The notes below the pieces were generated by a model, which was not told the DNA's origin, did not search any database, and saw only the letters and a program-made list of their open reading frames with translations. A DNA stretch of 64,000 bases. Source: an uncultured delta proteobacterium (lineage in GTDB: Bacteria > Myxococcota > Myxococcia > Myxococcales > 40CM-4-68-19). The stretch covers positions 186,001 to 250,000 of the forward strand of contig CAIWCD010000024.1 in NCBI GenBank assembly GCA_903911145.1. The letters are read 5' to 3'. Made by a program: the position numbers and the translations under genes. This document shows positions 40,301 through 47,485 of the stretch, one piece after another (position 1 is the stretch's first letter; every line of letters begins with the position of its first letter).

Positions 40301-43300
40301 AGCAGCGACTCCGCGCTTTCGCGCACGCTCGCCGCAGTGGAAAAGAAGATTGGCCAGATTGCTGATGGGGCGAAGAAGCTTGCCGAGCAGGTGAAGTCCA
40401 AGGTCGACGAGGCGAAGTCGTTCTATGACGCGCATAAGGGCGATATCGATAAGTTGAAGAACTTTATCGATGACGCGAAGGACGCGCGCGATCACGCGGC
40501 GAAGGCGATCGATCTCGCCAAGCAGCTGCTGCCGAAAGTGAAGGACGCGCTCGCCAAGGCGAAGGCGAAGGATTGGGATGGTGCGAAGGCTGCGCTCCCC
40601 GATATCGAGGCGCAGGGCAAGGAGCTCGCGACCGAGGGGCAGGCGGCAGAGGCCGCGGGCCAGAAGGCCTACAACGACCTTCCCGACTCGGTGAAGCAGG
40701 CGCTCGCGTCGCTCGTGGACAAGGTCAAGGAGCTCGTCGCGCATCACCAGAAGGCGGCCTCAGACGCGACGAGCGCGATCCAGGCGCAGAATCCGGATGC
40801 GGCCTCGAAGGCCTCGGATGCGGCGACGAGCAACGTCGGTGCAGCAGCGACTGCGGCTGACGGCGCGACCAGCACGGTGCAGAGTACGGCCGACGCGGCC
40901 AAGAGCGACATCGGCGGCAAGCTGCAGTCCGTTCAGACGCAGATTGAGGGTGCGCTCGGCAAGGTCGCTGGCGCGCAGGACAAGTCGGCGCAGTCGGCGC
41001 AGAGTTCGTGGGACTTCATCCTCGATAAGGCAAAGCAGTATCTGGCCGAGGCGAAGACGGTAGATGCCGAGGTGCAGAGCGCGGTCAAGACCGCGCAGGA
41101 TGCTGTCGCGCAGGTCAAGGGCTCGTTCGCGAAGGCCGCGACGAAGCTCGATCCGATCCTCGCCAAGATTCAGGAAGTGGCCACGCAGGCGGGTACGCTG
41201 ATCGACGAGGCCTCGAAGGCGGTCGACGAGCTCTCGAGTGCGAACATCGAGGCGATCGCGGCCGACGTTGAAGCGTTTATTCAACTCTGTGAAGGGGATT
41301 CGTCGGGCATTAAGAAGTTAATCGAGGATGCGGCCAGCAAGGCGCTGTCGCGCGTCACGGGCGTGATGGATTCGGTCAAGAAGGGCGTCGAGGATTCGAT
41401 CGGCAAGGCGCAGGGCCTGCAGCAGCAGGGAGCCAAGGTCGCCGATCAGGCCAACGGCTGGTCGAAGGACGGCGCGCAGAGTGCGCTCGACGCGGCCAAG
41501 AGCGCATTTGCCGATGTCGAGAAGGCCTACAACGACGCGAAGACCCAGTACGACACGCTGACGAAGGAGGTTCCGACGCTCGCCAAGCAGTATGGCGATC
41601 AGGTCGTGGCGCAGGCGAAGCAGGCCTACGACACGTCGAAGAATCTGCTTGAGAAGGCGCAGAGCGCGGTTACCGATCTCGCCAAGAGTGACATCGACGC
41701 GGCCCGCACCTCGGTCGACGGCATCGTCAGCACCGCGACGGCCGGCATCGAAGACCTCAAGAGCAAGCTCGACGCGACGGCCAACAGCGCGAAGACGAAC
41801 GTGACGAATCTCGTCGAGGGCACCAAGCAGAACGTCGAGGCGCTGCTCGCGAAAGTGAAGGAGCTGGCGACGCATGGCCAGGGCGTTGCGGACAAGGCCA
41901 GCGCCTGGTCGAAAGAGGGCGCTCAGACGGAGCTCGATCAGGCCAAGAGCGTCTTCGCCGACGTGGAGCGCGCGTTCAACGACGCGACCGCCAAGTACAA
42001 CGAGCTGAAAACCCAGGTTCCAGCGCAGGCCAAGGCGTTCGGCGATCAGGTTCTCGCGCAGGCGCAGAGCGCGTACGACACCGCGAAGAGCGTCGTCGCG
42101 AAGGCCGAGAAGGCCGTCTCCGATCTCGCCAACAGCAGCATCGATGAGGCGCAGAGCGCGGTCGACTCCACCAGCAAGACGGTGCAGACCGGCATCGACG
42201 ATCTGAAGGCCCAGTTCGATTCAGCGGTGAAGAAGGCCAAGGAGATCATCACGCAGCTTGTCGATGGAGCGAAGGCGGCAGTCGACGCCGTGCTCGACGG
42301 CGGCAAGCAGCTTCTGCAGTTTGGTACCGACGTCGTCGATCAGGCAGACGCGTGGGCCAAGGACAAGGCGCAGAGCGCACTCGATCAGGCGAAGGCGAAG
42401 TTCGCCGAGGTCGAGAAGGCCTACAACGACGTGAAGGCCAAGTACGAGGAGCTGCTCAAGCAGGTTCCCGTTCAGGCCAAGCAGTTTGGCGAGCAGGTTC
42501 TTGCGCAGGCGCAGAAGGCCTACGACACCGCGAAGAGCATGGTCGACAAGGCGCAGGCTGCCGTCGAAGATCTTGCCAAGAGTGCGCTCGAAGAAGCGCG
42601 CACCGCCGTCGACGCGGCCAACAAGCACGCGCAGGCCGGAATCGATGAGGCCAAGCAGCACGTTGATGCCACGGCCAACGACGCGAAGACGATGGTCTCG
42701 AATCTCGTCGATGGAGCAAAGGCGAACATCGACGCGCTCCTCGTGAAAGCGCAGGAGCTTGTCCAGCACGGCCAGGATGTCGCGGACCACGCAGCGGCCT
42801 GGTCGAAGGACGAGGCGCAGCGCGCGCTCGACAGCGCGAACAGCGTCTTCGCGGAGATCGACAAGGCGTTCAACGACGCGAAGGCGAAGTACGCAGAGCT
42901 CGAGAAGACGGTTCCCGCCCAGGCCAAGGCGTTCGGCGAGAAGGTGCTCGCCGAGGCGCAGACAGCCTACGACACCGCGAAGTCGGTCGTCGACAAGGCG
43001 AAGGCCACCGTCGAGGACCTCGCGAAGAGTGCGCTCGACGACGCGCAGGCCGCGACCGACAAGGCGAGCCAGATCGCGCAGGCCGGCATCGATGACGTGA
43101 AGGCGCAGCTTGACAAGAGCGCCGAGGACGCGAAGGGGATCGTCGGCACGCTCGTGGACGGCGCCAAGAGCGACGTCGAGGCGCTGCTCGCCAAGGTGCA
43201 GACGCTGCAGCAGCACGGCCAGGATCTCATCGATCACGCCGATGCCTGGGCGAAGGACAAGGCGCAGAACGCGCTCGCTGACGTGAAGAATGGCTTCGCT

Positions 43301-46300
43301 GATGCGGAAAAGTCGTTCGAGGACGCGAAGGCCAAGTGCAGCGAACTGGTCAACAACGTTCCGGGCCAGGCCAAGGAGTACGGCGATCCGATTCTCGCGC
43401 AGGCGCAGGCCGCCTACGACATGGCCAAAAGCCTCGCGCAGAAGGCGGAGGCCGCCGTCAGCGATCTCGGCGCGAGCGAACTTGCGGCCGCGCGCGATGC
43501 CGCCACGACCGCGCAGAAGAGCGCACGGGCCGGCATGGACGACGTGGGCTCGACGCTCGCGCAGAGCACGCAGAAGGCCCAGAGCACGGCCGGTACCCTC
43601 ATCGACAGTGTCAAGCAGCAGGTCGAGCACGCGCTGGCGAAGGCGCAGGAGCTCCAGCAGCACGCCCAGACGACAACCGACCATGCGCTCAACTGGTCGA
43701 AGGACGACGCGGCCAAGGCGGTCGCGGATGCGCAGAGCGTCTTCAGCGAGTGCCAGGCGGCCTACCAGGCGGCGCAGAAGTCAGCAGGGGATCTCGCTGA
43801 CCACATGGGCGAGAACGCGAAGGCGGCGGCGGCACCGATCCTCGAGCAGGCGAAGACCGCCTACGACACGGCGAAGGCGCTGCTCGACAAGGCGAAACAG
43901 GCCGCGGGCGAGCTCGACAACAGCAATCTCGATGAAGTGAAGAAGGCCACCGTCGCGGCGCAGAGCGAAGCAACGACAGGGCTCGACGATGCGCAGAAGC
44001 AGTACGCCGACAAGGGCGGCGCTGCGAGCACCGACATCAACACGCGCGTCGAGGACACCAAGAAGCAGGTTCAGTCGGCGAACGACCTGCTCACTCAGCT
44101 CGTGCAGCACGCCAAGGACATCGCAGCGAAGGCGCTGGGGCGCACGCCCGACGACGCGAAGAAGACGCTCGCGATGGCCGAGGACGCGGTCAAGCAGTGT
44201 CAGGCAGCGTATGACGCCGCGAACGGAAATCTTACGGCGCTGATCAAGTCCGCGCCGCAGCTTGCGCAGAAGGTCGGGCCGCCGCTCGTCGATCAGGCCA
44301 AGCAGATGCTCGCCGACGCGCAGTCGCTCTACGATCAAGCGAAGAAGGCCGTCGACGAGATGGACGGCGATGGCTTGAAGGACGCCCAGTCGCACCAGAG
44401 CGACGTCGAGAAGTTCTTCTCGAAGTTCTGGGAGGCCGCGAAGGGCGAGGTCGACAAGATTGCGCAGGACATGAAGAAGAAGATTGAGGACAACGTCAAC
44501 GCGCTCCTCAAGAAGCTCGAGAGCGAAGTCCTCGACGCGATCAAGAAGACGATGGAGAAGGGCCTCGAGACCGCGATGAGCTCGTGGGATCTCGACGAGG
44601 CGGCCTCCGCGACGAAGGCCGAGGGAACGCAGCAGCTCAAGGAGTTGATGAAGAAGGCGCTCGCCGACTGCAAGGATCAGCTCGCCGAGCTCTGGAAGGA
44701 GTTCAAGGGAGAGCTGCAGACGGCCGGCGGGGACATGCTCGGCAAGATGATGATGGGCTCAGACGGCGCAAGCTCGATGGCCGACAAGAGCAAGTCCGCG
44801 TCCGATGAGGTGCAGAACAATCCCGTCAAGCAGGCCGACGCGCACCACGCAGACACGAGCGCCACGCACAAGGCCGGGCAGGATGCGCACACGGCCGACG
44901 GCGACAAGCACGAGAGCCAGACCAAGTCGGTCCTCTCGACGATGAAGGACACCTACAGCAAGCTGCACGACGCCGGCTCGAAGCTGCAGGGGCCGCTCAA
45001 CGCGATTCTCAAGAACAGCGACACCGCGATCGGCAAGAGCGCCGGCGTGCTGATGTCCGAGGCGCGCGGCGCAGTCGACATGATCCAGGCGGCCTACGAG
45101 GACGGACAGGCTGCGTGGAAGGAAGTGCAGACGCACAAGGACAGCATGAAGTCGCTGGCCTCGCGCATCCCCGAGATCGCCAAGCATGTCGAGGACGCGA
45201 CCGGGCATCTCGAGGAGTCTGCGAAGCATGCCGAGTCGGCGTTCGCGCAGGCCAAGGCGACGGTCAAGACGCACGAGGGGGCGCTCGCCGAAGAGGCGGT
45301 CAAGCTGACCGCTGCGGCCGAGGCGGCCACCAAGAAGGTCGAGGAGTTCCTCCAGAAGGCCAAGGAGCAGGCTGCGCGTGTACAGCAGCTCGCGGCACAT
45401 CTGCCGTTCCGCGCGGGCGCCGGAGATGTCATCCAAGGCGCAGTCGCCGCGGTGGAGAGCGTGATCGGCTCGGCGAGTTCGGCGAAGTCGAGCGCCAGCG
45501 ACGCCAAGGATACCGCGACAGAAGCGTGCAAGGTCCCCGACGACCAGAGCGTGCATGAGGCCGCGCTCAACTCGCTCGAGCAGGCCGAGAAGGCGACCAA
45601 GAGTGCCGACGAGGGGATTGAACACGCGCAGAAGGCCGTCGATAGCGCGCGCAACCAGGATGGCTCCGGCGCCAAGCAGAACGCGAGCAACGCCGCCGCA
45701 CAGCAGAAGAAGGCCGAGGACGCCGGCAAGGACGCGAGCGCCACGTCGGCGCAGGCCAAGCAGCAGGCGAGCGCCGCGCAAGGAAAGAGGGAGCCTCCAC
45801 GAGACGAAGTTGCTCCTGATGCGCAGTCGAAGGGTGGTCAGGCGGGAGCCGCGGGGCAGGGGGCGGGCGCAACTGGTGCCACTGGCGCAGCCGCGGGCTC
45901 CGCTCCGGACGCGAAGGCTGCCGCGGGTCAAGCGCCGGGCGCGGCCGGCGCCGCCGGCGATGCGCAGGCCGCGGCAGGGAAAGCGAAGGACGCTTCCGCG
46001 AAATCAGAGGGAGCGGCGGGGCAGGCGCAGACCGCCGCTGGCGCGACCCCTGGCTCTGCTGCGGATGCTGCGAATGCGGCCGCTTCGGGAGCCGTCGGCG
46101 ATGCGCAAGCCGCCGCCGCGATCGCCGAGCAGGCCAAGTCGCAGCAACCGCCGTCGGTTCCCTCCTCTGACGCCGCCGCAGCAGCTGCGGCAGGCGCCAT
46201 TCCACAGCCTCCTGCCGCGCCCGGAGTTCCAGCGGCTCCCGCTGCACCCGGAGTTCCTGCGGCTCCCTCTGCACCCGGAGTTCCTGCGGCTCCCTCTGCA

Positions 46301-47380
46301 CCTGGAGTTCCTGCGGCTCCCTCTGCACCTGGAGTTCCTGCGGCTCCCTCTGCACCCGGAGTTCCAGCGGCTCCCTCTGCACCCGGAGTTCCTGCGGCTC
46401 CCTCTGCACCCGGAGTTCCTGCGGCTCCCTCTGCACCCGGAGTTCCTGCGGCTCCCTCTGCACCTGGAGTTCCTGCGGCTCCCTCTGCACCCGGAGTTCC
46501 AGCCGCTCCCTCGGCCCCGACCACTTCTGGCTCACCAGGAGCATCCTCTGCGAGTTCTGCTGCGTCGTCGAACGAGCTCCCGCTGCCAGATGCGACGCCC
46601 GGCAAACCCGCGCCGATGGCCTCTCAGAACGAGCTCCCTCTCCCGGAGGCCGCAGCCGGTCCGTCGGCTGGGCGCCAGGCAACCGCGGTTCCTTCGAGTG
46701 CTTCACCAAGTGCCGTCTCCCAAGCGGCCCCGCCACCGGTTTCCACAACGGCCAGCCCTGCCTCTGCGTCGTCTTCCTCGAGCTCAAGCACGCTCCCGCT
46801 GCCAGACCCGGGCGCACCGATCGCGACAGCCACGGCGGGCGCCAGCGCAAACATTCCGTCGGCCGATGGTGCCGTGAACGCGGCCGGCAACGAGCTGCCG
46901 CTGCCTGATTCCGTCGCCTCTGATGTGGCGAGCGGTGAGTCGGTTGCGAGCGACGCAGCGTCAGGAGAGTCGGCGGCAGGCCAGGCGGTCAACACCGCCG
47001 AGTCGGTCGAGGAGGTCGCTGCGGATGCGGCATCGTCGGTCGGCGAGCCCGCGTTGCCCGACGCCAGTGCGGCATCGGCTCAGGCCTCGGCCGCCGCATC
47101 GAACGAGCTACCCCTTCCGAACGCGAACGAGCTCGAGCTGCCTGACGCCAATGAACTCGAGCTTCCCGACACATCGGAGGCGGCCGATGTCGCAGCGAGC
47201 GCTTCCGAGGATGCCCAGAGCGCACAACAGACGGCAGCGCAGGCCCAGCAGAGTGCCGCGGATGCGCAGAAGGTTGCCGCTGACGGGCAGAAGAGCGCCG
47301 CCGACGCGCAGAAGAGCGCAAGCGATGCCTCCGATCAGGCCAAGCTTCCGGGCCCGGACGATGGGAGCGACCTCGGATAA
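34340..47380 (+). CDS. Giant CIS protein: gpD-type hub fused to tape-measure-like repeat coiled coil
   Basis: The protein has 4,346 residues. Start TTG 34340 has GGGAG 7 nt upstream; the next in-frame ATG (34361) has no ribosome site. Residues 1-350 are a gpD/late-control-D hub domain: VIGIRVTDDMDKAGQFQIHL, TVTKTYKDVKDSDLAQQIAQ, NNLTDYDFLAQRAALVGYRF and GSVIDVQKAGKRVDGQYYIV, as in VgrG/Afp8 hubs. From about 357 to 3820 the sequence is almost pure Ala/Lys/Asp/Glu helix. It includes a small-residue hydrophobic stretch (about 530-640), ten family-A repeats (about 651-2134) and seven family-B repeats (about 2374-3416). Residues 3820-4346 are Ala/Gly/Pro-rich, with an 11-copy nonapeptide minisatellite and NELPLPD-like motifs. 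No enzyme or signal motif. No separate tape-measure gene is present. An elongated surface fibre is the main alternative. Confidence 0.9.
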   Translation: MANDTSSMVPDFQLSVDGTAADPEMKASVIGIRVTDDMDKAGQFQIHLSDAGNKYSKGDTFKVGTKIEIKLGYQGKLTSVCKAEVATLEMVLSPDGPSRLVVAGFDQGQTFSKGTVTKTYKDVKDSDLAQQIAQRNGLQCDVEDSKVVHDYVLQNNLTDYDFLAQRAALVGYRFFVDDTKLIFKTPQVKGDAVATLTWMQNIGRFIQEVNTYDQVSKVTPTGWDMTKKAAPTPQKSKKGDEFGTMGGTMTGAELVKKMFGEAEKFNTTASGQQNLLEAVAKAEFNKRAGAFVSAEGRITGDPSVRAGSVIDVQKAGKRVDGQYYIVRTNHIFFSDSGYATEFNARRYTINKRAAPVKDLTKFTKELADAAKKAEEIAEKIKDAASWTLKAAREAAKKAQVAFDAAKSGMDTIKDALSQVKKEAGADAEKTLKGLEAQISTIKAHLGDAVAKVSEAATEAGNAAQDDAKKALTAAHEAADSVVQIAQNAFQHLLDGFDAVKAAAQDAVQTASKEISSAVQVIKSALTTAAEMAITIGKAGMTLAQAALIKGKSAIEMCAASAVSMAQGLIGGLGGDLSSIMSTVSASGASALTSVTSAIASGAQHALDLAKTAVSNALDAVKKAKDAVTGAMDNLKHTIGDKLKGYIDQAKGLMNQVKGKIDEYKKKFEEIKNKVEDTINKYGGKWIAAGIYIKEHGQKCYDAGKKCLDACKTAIEDLKQKKWDDAAKQPDTIKSNFATAKTEAENVTNKLQEVVNDLPDSVKETLQKIVQGVKDWVEKGDGTVQKTLQAIIAKVGKLAKEAQEYYEKAKALYDQAKAAYDKYKGMFEQLKDFYEAAKETYSYGEKAWNDGKAAVAKCKDALAKVEKRDFDGAKKDGEDAKTQFEAAKADAETCYAKAKEAYEKLPETVKNALAQLVDKLQGLMSTGDSTLAKTLAEIEKKIGDMAQKAEAFAGEVEKKVGEYKAKFDEYKKDFDQIKKVIEEGKAAVDAGKLAYEKGKACFDKVKDGVAQLEKHDVDGAKKTATEAQVLFDEAKTAAEDCYAKAEKAINDVPQDVKDIIQGIVDKVKSLIPAGGGSGGDSAFSKFLAEIEKGIGAAAQECKELATKAKDVFEKAKGEYEKLKGDFDKIKDLIGKALEAKEHGEKAWDAGKQTIEKAKDALDKLFNAHDTDGAKADVEAAKTTFETAKTEAEACYKAAEDALNDVPQDVKDAIQAVVDKVKALIASSGDGKDSALGRAIAEIEKGIGKAIEEAKTLVAKAKGVFDQAKTEYDKLKGDFDKIKEFVGDALAAKEHGEKAWEAGKQTIEIAKGAFEKLFKSHDYDGAKADAEKAKTSFETAKTEAEACYAAAEKALADVPQDVKDAINAIVTKVKDLLDKSGGATDSPLSRLLAEIEKGVGAAIDEAKKLVAEAKTTFDKAKSEYDKLKGDFDKIKDFVQDALAAKEHGEKAWNAGKQTVETVKDGLDKLFKARDYEGAKADAEKAKTSFETAKTEAEACYAAAEKAIADVPQDVKDAITAIVAKVKELLAKTGGSNDSPFSRFLAEIEKGVGKAIDEAKKLATEAKETFDKAKAEYDKLKGDFDKIKDFVQDALAAKDHGEKAWAAGKETIDTVKGAVEKLYKAQDYDGAKADAEKAKTSFETAKTEAEACYASVQKAIADVPQDIKDVLQSLADKIKDMVGKVGGSNDSPLSKLLAEIEKGIGAAIAEAKKLMTEAKSTFEKAKSEYDKYKGDFDKIKEFVTDALAAKDHGEKAWNAAKDTVNTVKGAFEKLYKSHDYDGAKSDADKAKSSYETAKTEAEACYAAAEKAIADVPQDVKDAIQAIVTKLKELMPKAGGSDDSALGKLLAEIEKGVGAAIAEAKKFAEEAKSAFDKAKSEYDKYKGDFDKIKEFVKDAQEAKDHGVKAYNKAKDLLGKCKSALDKAKKHDYAGAEGDGKAAQSSFNECKTEAEACYASAEKAYADLPQDVKDVLQGAVNKIKAMVDKAGGSSDSALSRTLAAVEKKIGQIADGAKKLAEQVKSKVDEAKSFYDAHKGDIDKLKNFIDDAKDARDHAAKAIDLAKQLLPKVKDALAKAKAKDWDGAKAALPDIEAQGKELATEGQAAEAAGQKAYNDLPDSVKQALASLVDKVKELVAHHQKAASDATSAIQAQNPDAASKASDAATSNVGAAATAADGATSTVQSTADAAKSDIGGKLQSVQTQIEGALGKVAGAQDKSAQSAQSSWDFILDKAKQYLAEAKTVDAEVQSAVKTAQDAVAQVKGSFAKAATKLDPILAKIQEVATQAGTLIDEASKAVDELSSANIEAIAADVEAFIQLCEGDSSGIKKLIEDAASKALSRVTGVMDSVKKGVEDSIGKAQGLQQQGAKVADQANGWSKDGAQSALDAAKSAFADVEKAYNDAKTQYDTLTKEVPTLAKQYGDQVVAQAKQAYDTSKNLLEKAQSAVTDLAKSDIDAARTSVDGIVSTATAGIEDLKSKLDATANSAKTNVTNLVEGTKQNVEALLAKVKELATHGQGVADKASAWSKEGAQTELDQAKSVFADVERAFNDATAKYNELKTQVPAQAKAFGDQVLAQAQSAYDTAKSVVAKAEKAVSDLANSSIDEAQSAVDSTSKTVQTGIDDLKAQFDSAVKKAKEIITQLVDGAKAAVDAVLDGGKQLLQFGTDVVDQADAWAKDKAQSALDQAKAKFAEVEKAYNDVKAKYEELLKQVPVQAKQFGEQVLAQAQKAYDTAKSMVDKAQAAVEDLAKSALEEARTAVDAANKHAQAGIDEAKQHVDATANDAKTMVSNLVDGAKANIDALLVKAQELVQHGQDVADHAAAWSKDEAQRALDSANSVFAEIDKAFNDAKAKYAELEKTVPAQAKAFGEKVLAEAQTAYDTAKSVVDKAKATVEDLAKSALDDAQAATDKASQIAQAGIDDVKAQLDKSAEDAKGIVGTLVDGAKSDVEALLAKVQTLQQHGQDLIDHADAWAKDKAQNALADVKNGFADAEKSFEDAKAKCSELVNNVPGQAKEYGDPILAQAQAAYDMAKSLAQKAEAAVSDLGASELAAARDAATTAQKSARAGMDDVGSTLAQSTQKAQSTAGTLIDSVKQQVEHALAKAQELQQHAQTTTDHALNWSKDDAAKAVADAQSVFSECQAAYQAAQKSAGDLADHMGENAKAAAAPILEQAKTAYDTAKALLDKAKQAAGELDNSNLDEVKKATVAAQSEATTGLDDAQKQYADKGGAASTDINTRVEDTKKQVQSANDLLTQLVQHAKDIAAKALGRTPDDAKKTLAMAEDAVKQCQAAYDAANGNLTALIKSAPQLAQKVGPPLVDQAKQMLADAQSLYDQAKKAVDEMDGDGLKDAQSHQSDVEKFFSKFWEAAKGEVDKIAQDMKKKIEDNVNALLKKLESEVLDAIKKTMEKGLETAMSSWDLDEAASATKAEGTQQLKELMKKALADCKDQLAELWKEFKGELQTAGGDMLGKMMMGSDGASSMADKSKSASDEVQNNPVKQADAHHADTSATHKAGQDAHTADGDKHESQTKSVLSTMKDTYSKLHDAGSKLQGPLNAILKNSDTAIGKSAGVLMSEARGAVDMIQAAYEDGQAAWKEVQTHKDSMKSLASRIPEIAKHVEDATGHLEESAKHAESAFAQAKATVKTHEGALAEEAVKLTAAAEAATKKVEEFLQKAKEQAARVQQLAAHLPFRAGAGDVIQGAVAAVESVIGSASSAKSSASDAKDTATEACKVPDDQSVHEAALNSLEQAEKATKSADEGIEHAQKAVDSARNQDGSGAKQNASNAAAQQKKAEDAGKDASATSAQAKQQASAAQGKREPPRDEVAPDAQSKGGQAGAAGQGAGATGATGAAAGSAPDAKAAAGQAPGAAGAAGDAQAAAGKAKDASAKSEGAAGQAQTAAGATPGSAADAANAAASGAVGDAQAAAAIAEQAKSQQPPSVPSSDAAAAAAAGAIPQPPAAPGVPAAPAAPGVPAAPSAPGVPAAPSAPGVPAAPSAPGVPAAPSAPGVPAAPSAPGVPAAPSAPGVPAAPSAPGVPAAPSAPGVPAAPSAPGVPAAPSAPTTSGSPGASSASSAASSNELPLPDATPGKPAPMASQNELPLPEAAAGPSAGRQATAVPSSASPSAVSQAAPPPVSTTASPASASSSSSSSTLPLPDPGAPIATATAGASANIPSADGAVNAAGNELPLPDSVASDVASGESVASDAASGESAAGQAVNTAESVEEVAADAASSVGEPALPDASAASAQASAAASNELPLPNANELELPDANELELPDTSEAADVAASASEDAQSAQQTAAQAQQSAADAQKVAADGQKSAADAQKSASDASDQAKLPGPDDGSDLG
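36290..40740 (+). repeat. Family A: ten coding repeats of about 152 residues
   Basis: Ten tandem units of about 441-474 nt can be followed by a recurring K-G-D-F-D-K-I-K segment (37.7, 38.16, 38.61, 39.07, 39.53, 39.98 kb and weaker at the ends) and by a D-V-P-Q-D-V-K-D segment. Inner units share EAKSEYDKLKGDFDKIKDFV-like sequence, then AKEHGEKAW, then TAKTEAEACYAAAEKA. The first and last units both carry D-L-P-D-S-V-K and lack the cysteine that the inner eight have. Helical by composition. Confidence 0.85.
41459..44587 (+). repeat. Family B: seven coding repeats of exactly 149 residues
   Basis: A Trp codon in an (A/G/N)-W-(S/A)-K-(D/E) motif recurs at 41459, 41906, 42353, 42800, 43247 and 43694: exactly 447 nt each time. 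A degenerate seventh copy (LGRTPDDAKK) stands at the next 447-nt step. Each unit continues ADVEKAYNDAKxxY, then VPxQAKxFGxQVxAQAxxAYDTAK and VEALLAKVxELxxHGQ. There is no indel across more than 3 kb. The sequence differs from family A. Confidence 0.88.
46217..46513 (+). repeat. In-frame 27-bp minisatellite, 11 copies
   Basis: GGAGTTCC recurs every 27 nt from 46223 to 46493. It encodes eleven copies of the nonapeptide APGVPAAPS with only one or two synonymous or single-base variants. It lies inside the Pro-rich C-terminal region of the giant gene and should form a stiff, extended linker. Copy number may vary between strains. Confidence 0.92.
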
Positions 47381-47394
47381 TCATCCGAAATGGA

Positions 47395-47426
47395 CGCGTC
47401 GTCGGACTCCCCCACTCGACGACGCG
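47395..47426 (+). terminator. Stem-loop after the giant gene
   Basis: CGCGTCGTCG (47395-47404) pairs perfectly with CGACGACGCG (47417-47426) around a 12-nt loop, 15 nt after the stop codon. No T-run follows, so termination may be partial. Confidence 0.5.
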
Positions 47427-47457
47427 CTGCGCGATCAAGATTCGTCAGCCAGGGGGC

Positions 47458-47485
47458 TTGACTTCTTCGCTGGATTCTTCAAAAT
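47458..47485 (+). promoter_or_regulatory. Candidate promoter for the terminator/sheath/tube block
   Basis: TTGACT (47458-47463, 5/6) and CAAAAT (47480-47485, 4/6) are 16 nt apart, just after the stem-loop that follows the giant gene. A transcript would start near 47492. That excludes the GTG at 47489 and supports ATG 47558 as the start of the DUF4255 gene. Confidence 0.5.

Noticed and set aside
46217-46513. Regularly spaced 27-bp direct repeats resembling a CRISPR array.
   Set aside because: The units are contiguous with no spacers, stay in frame with a Pro-rich coding region, and no cas genes are present.
45567-46850. Long open frames on both strands across the Pro-rich end of the giant gene.
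   Set aside because: They exist because GC-rich repeat DNA lacks stops. They read as Arg/Pro/Leu-rich noise and have no ribosome sites.
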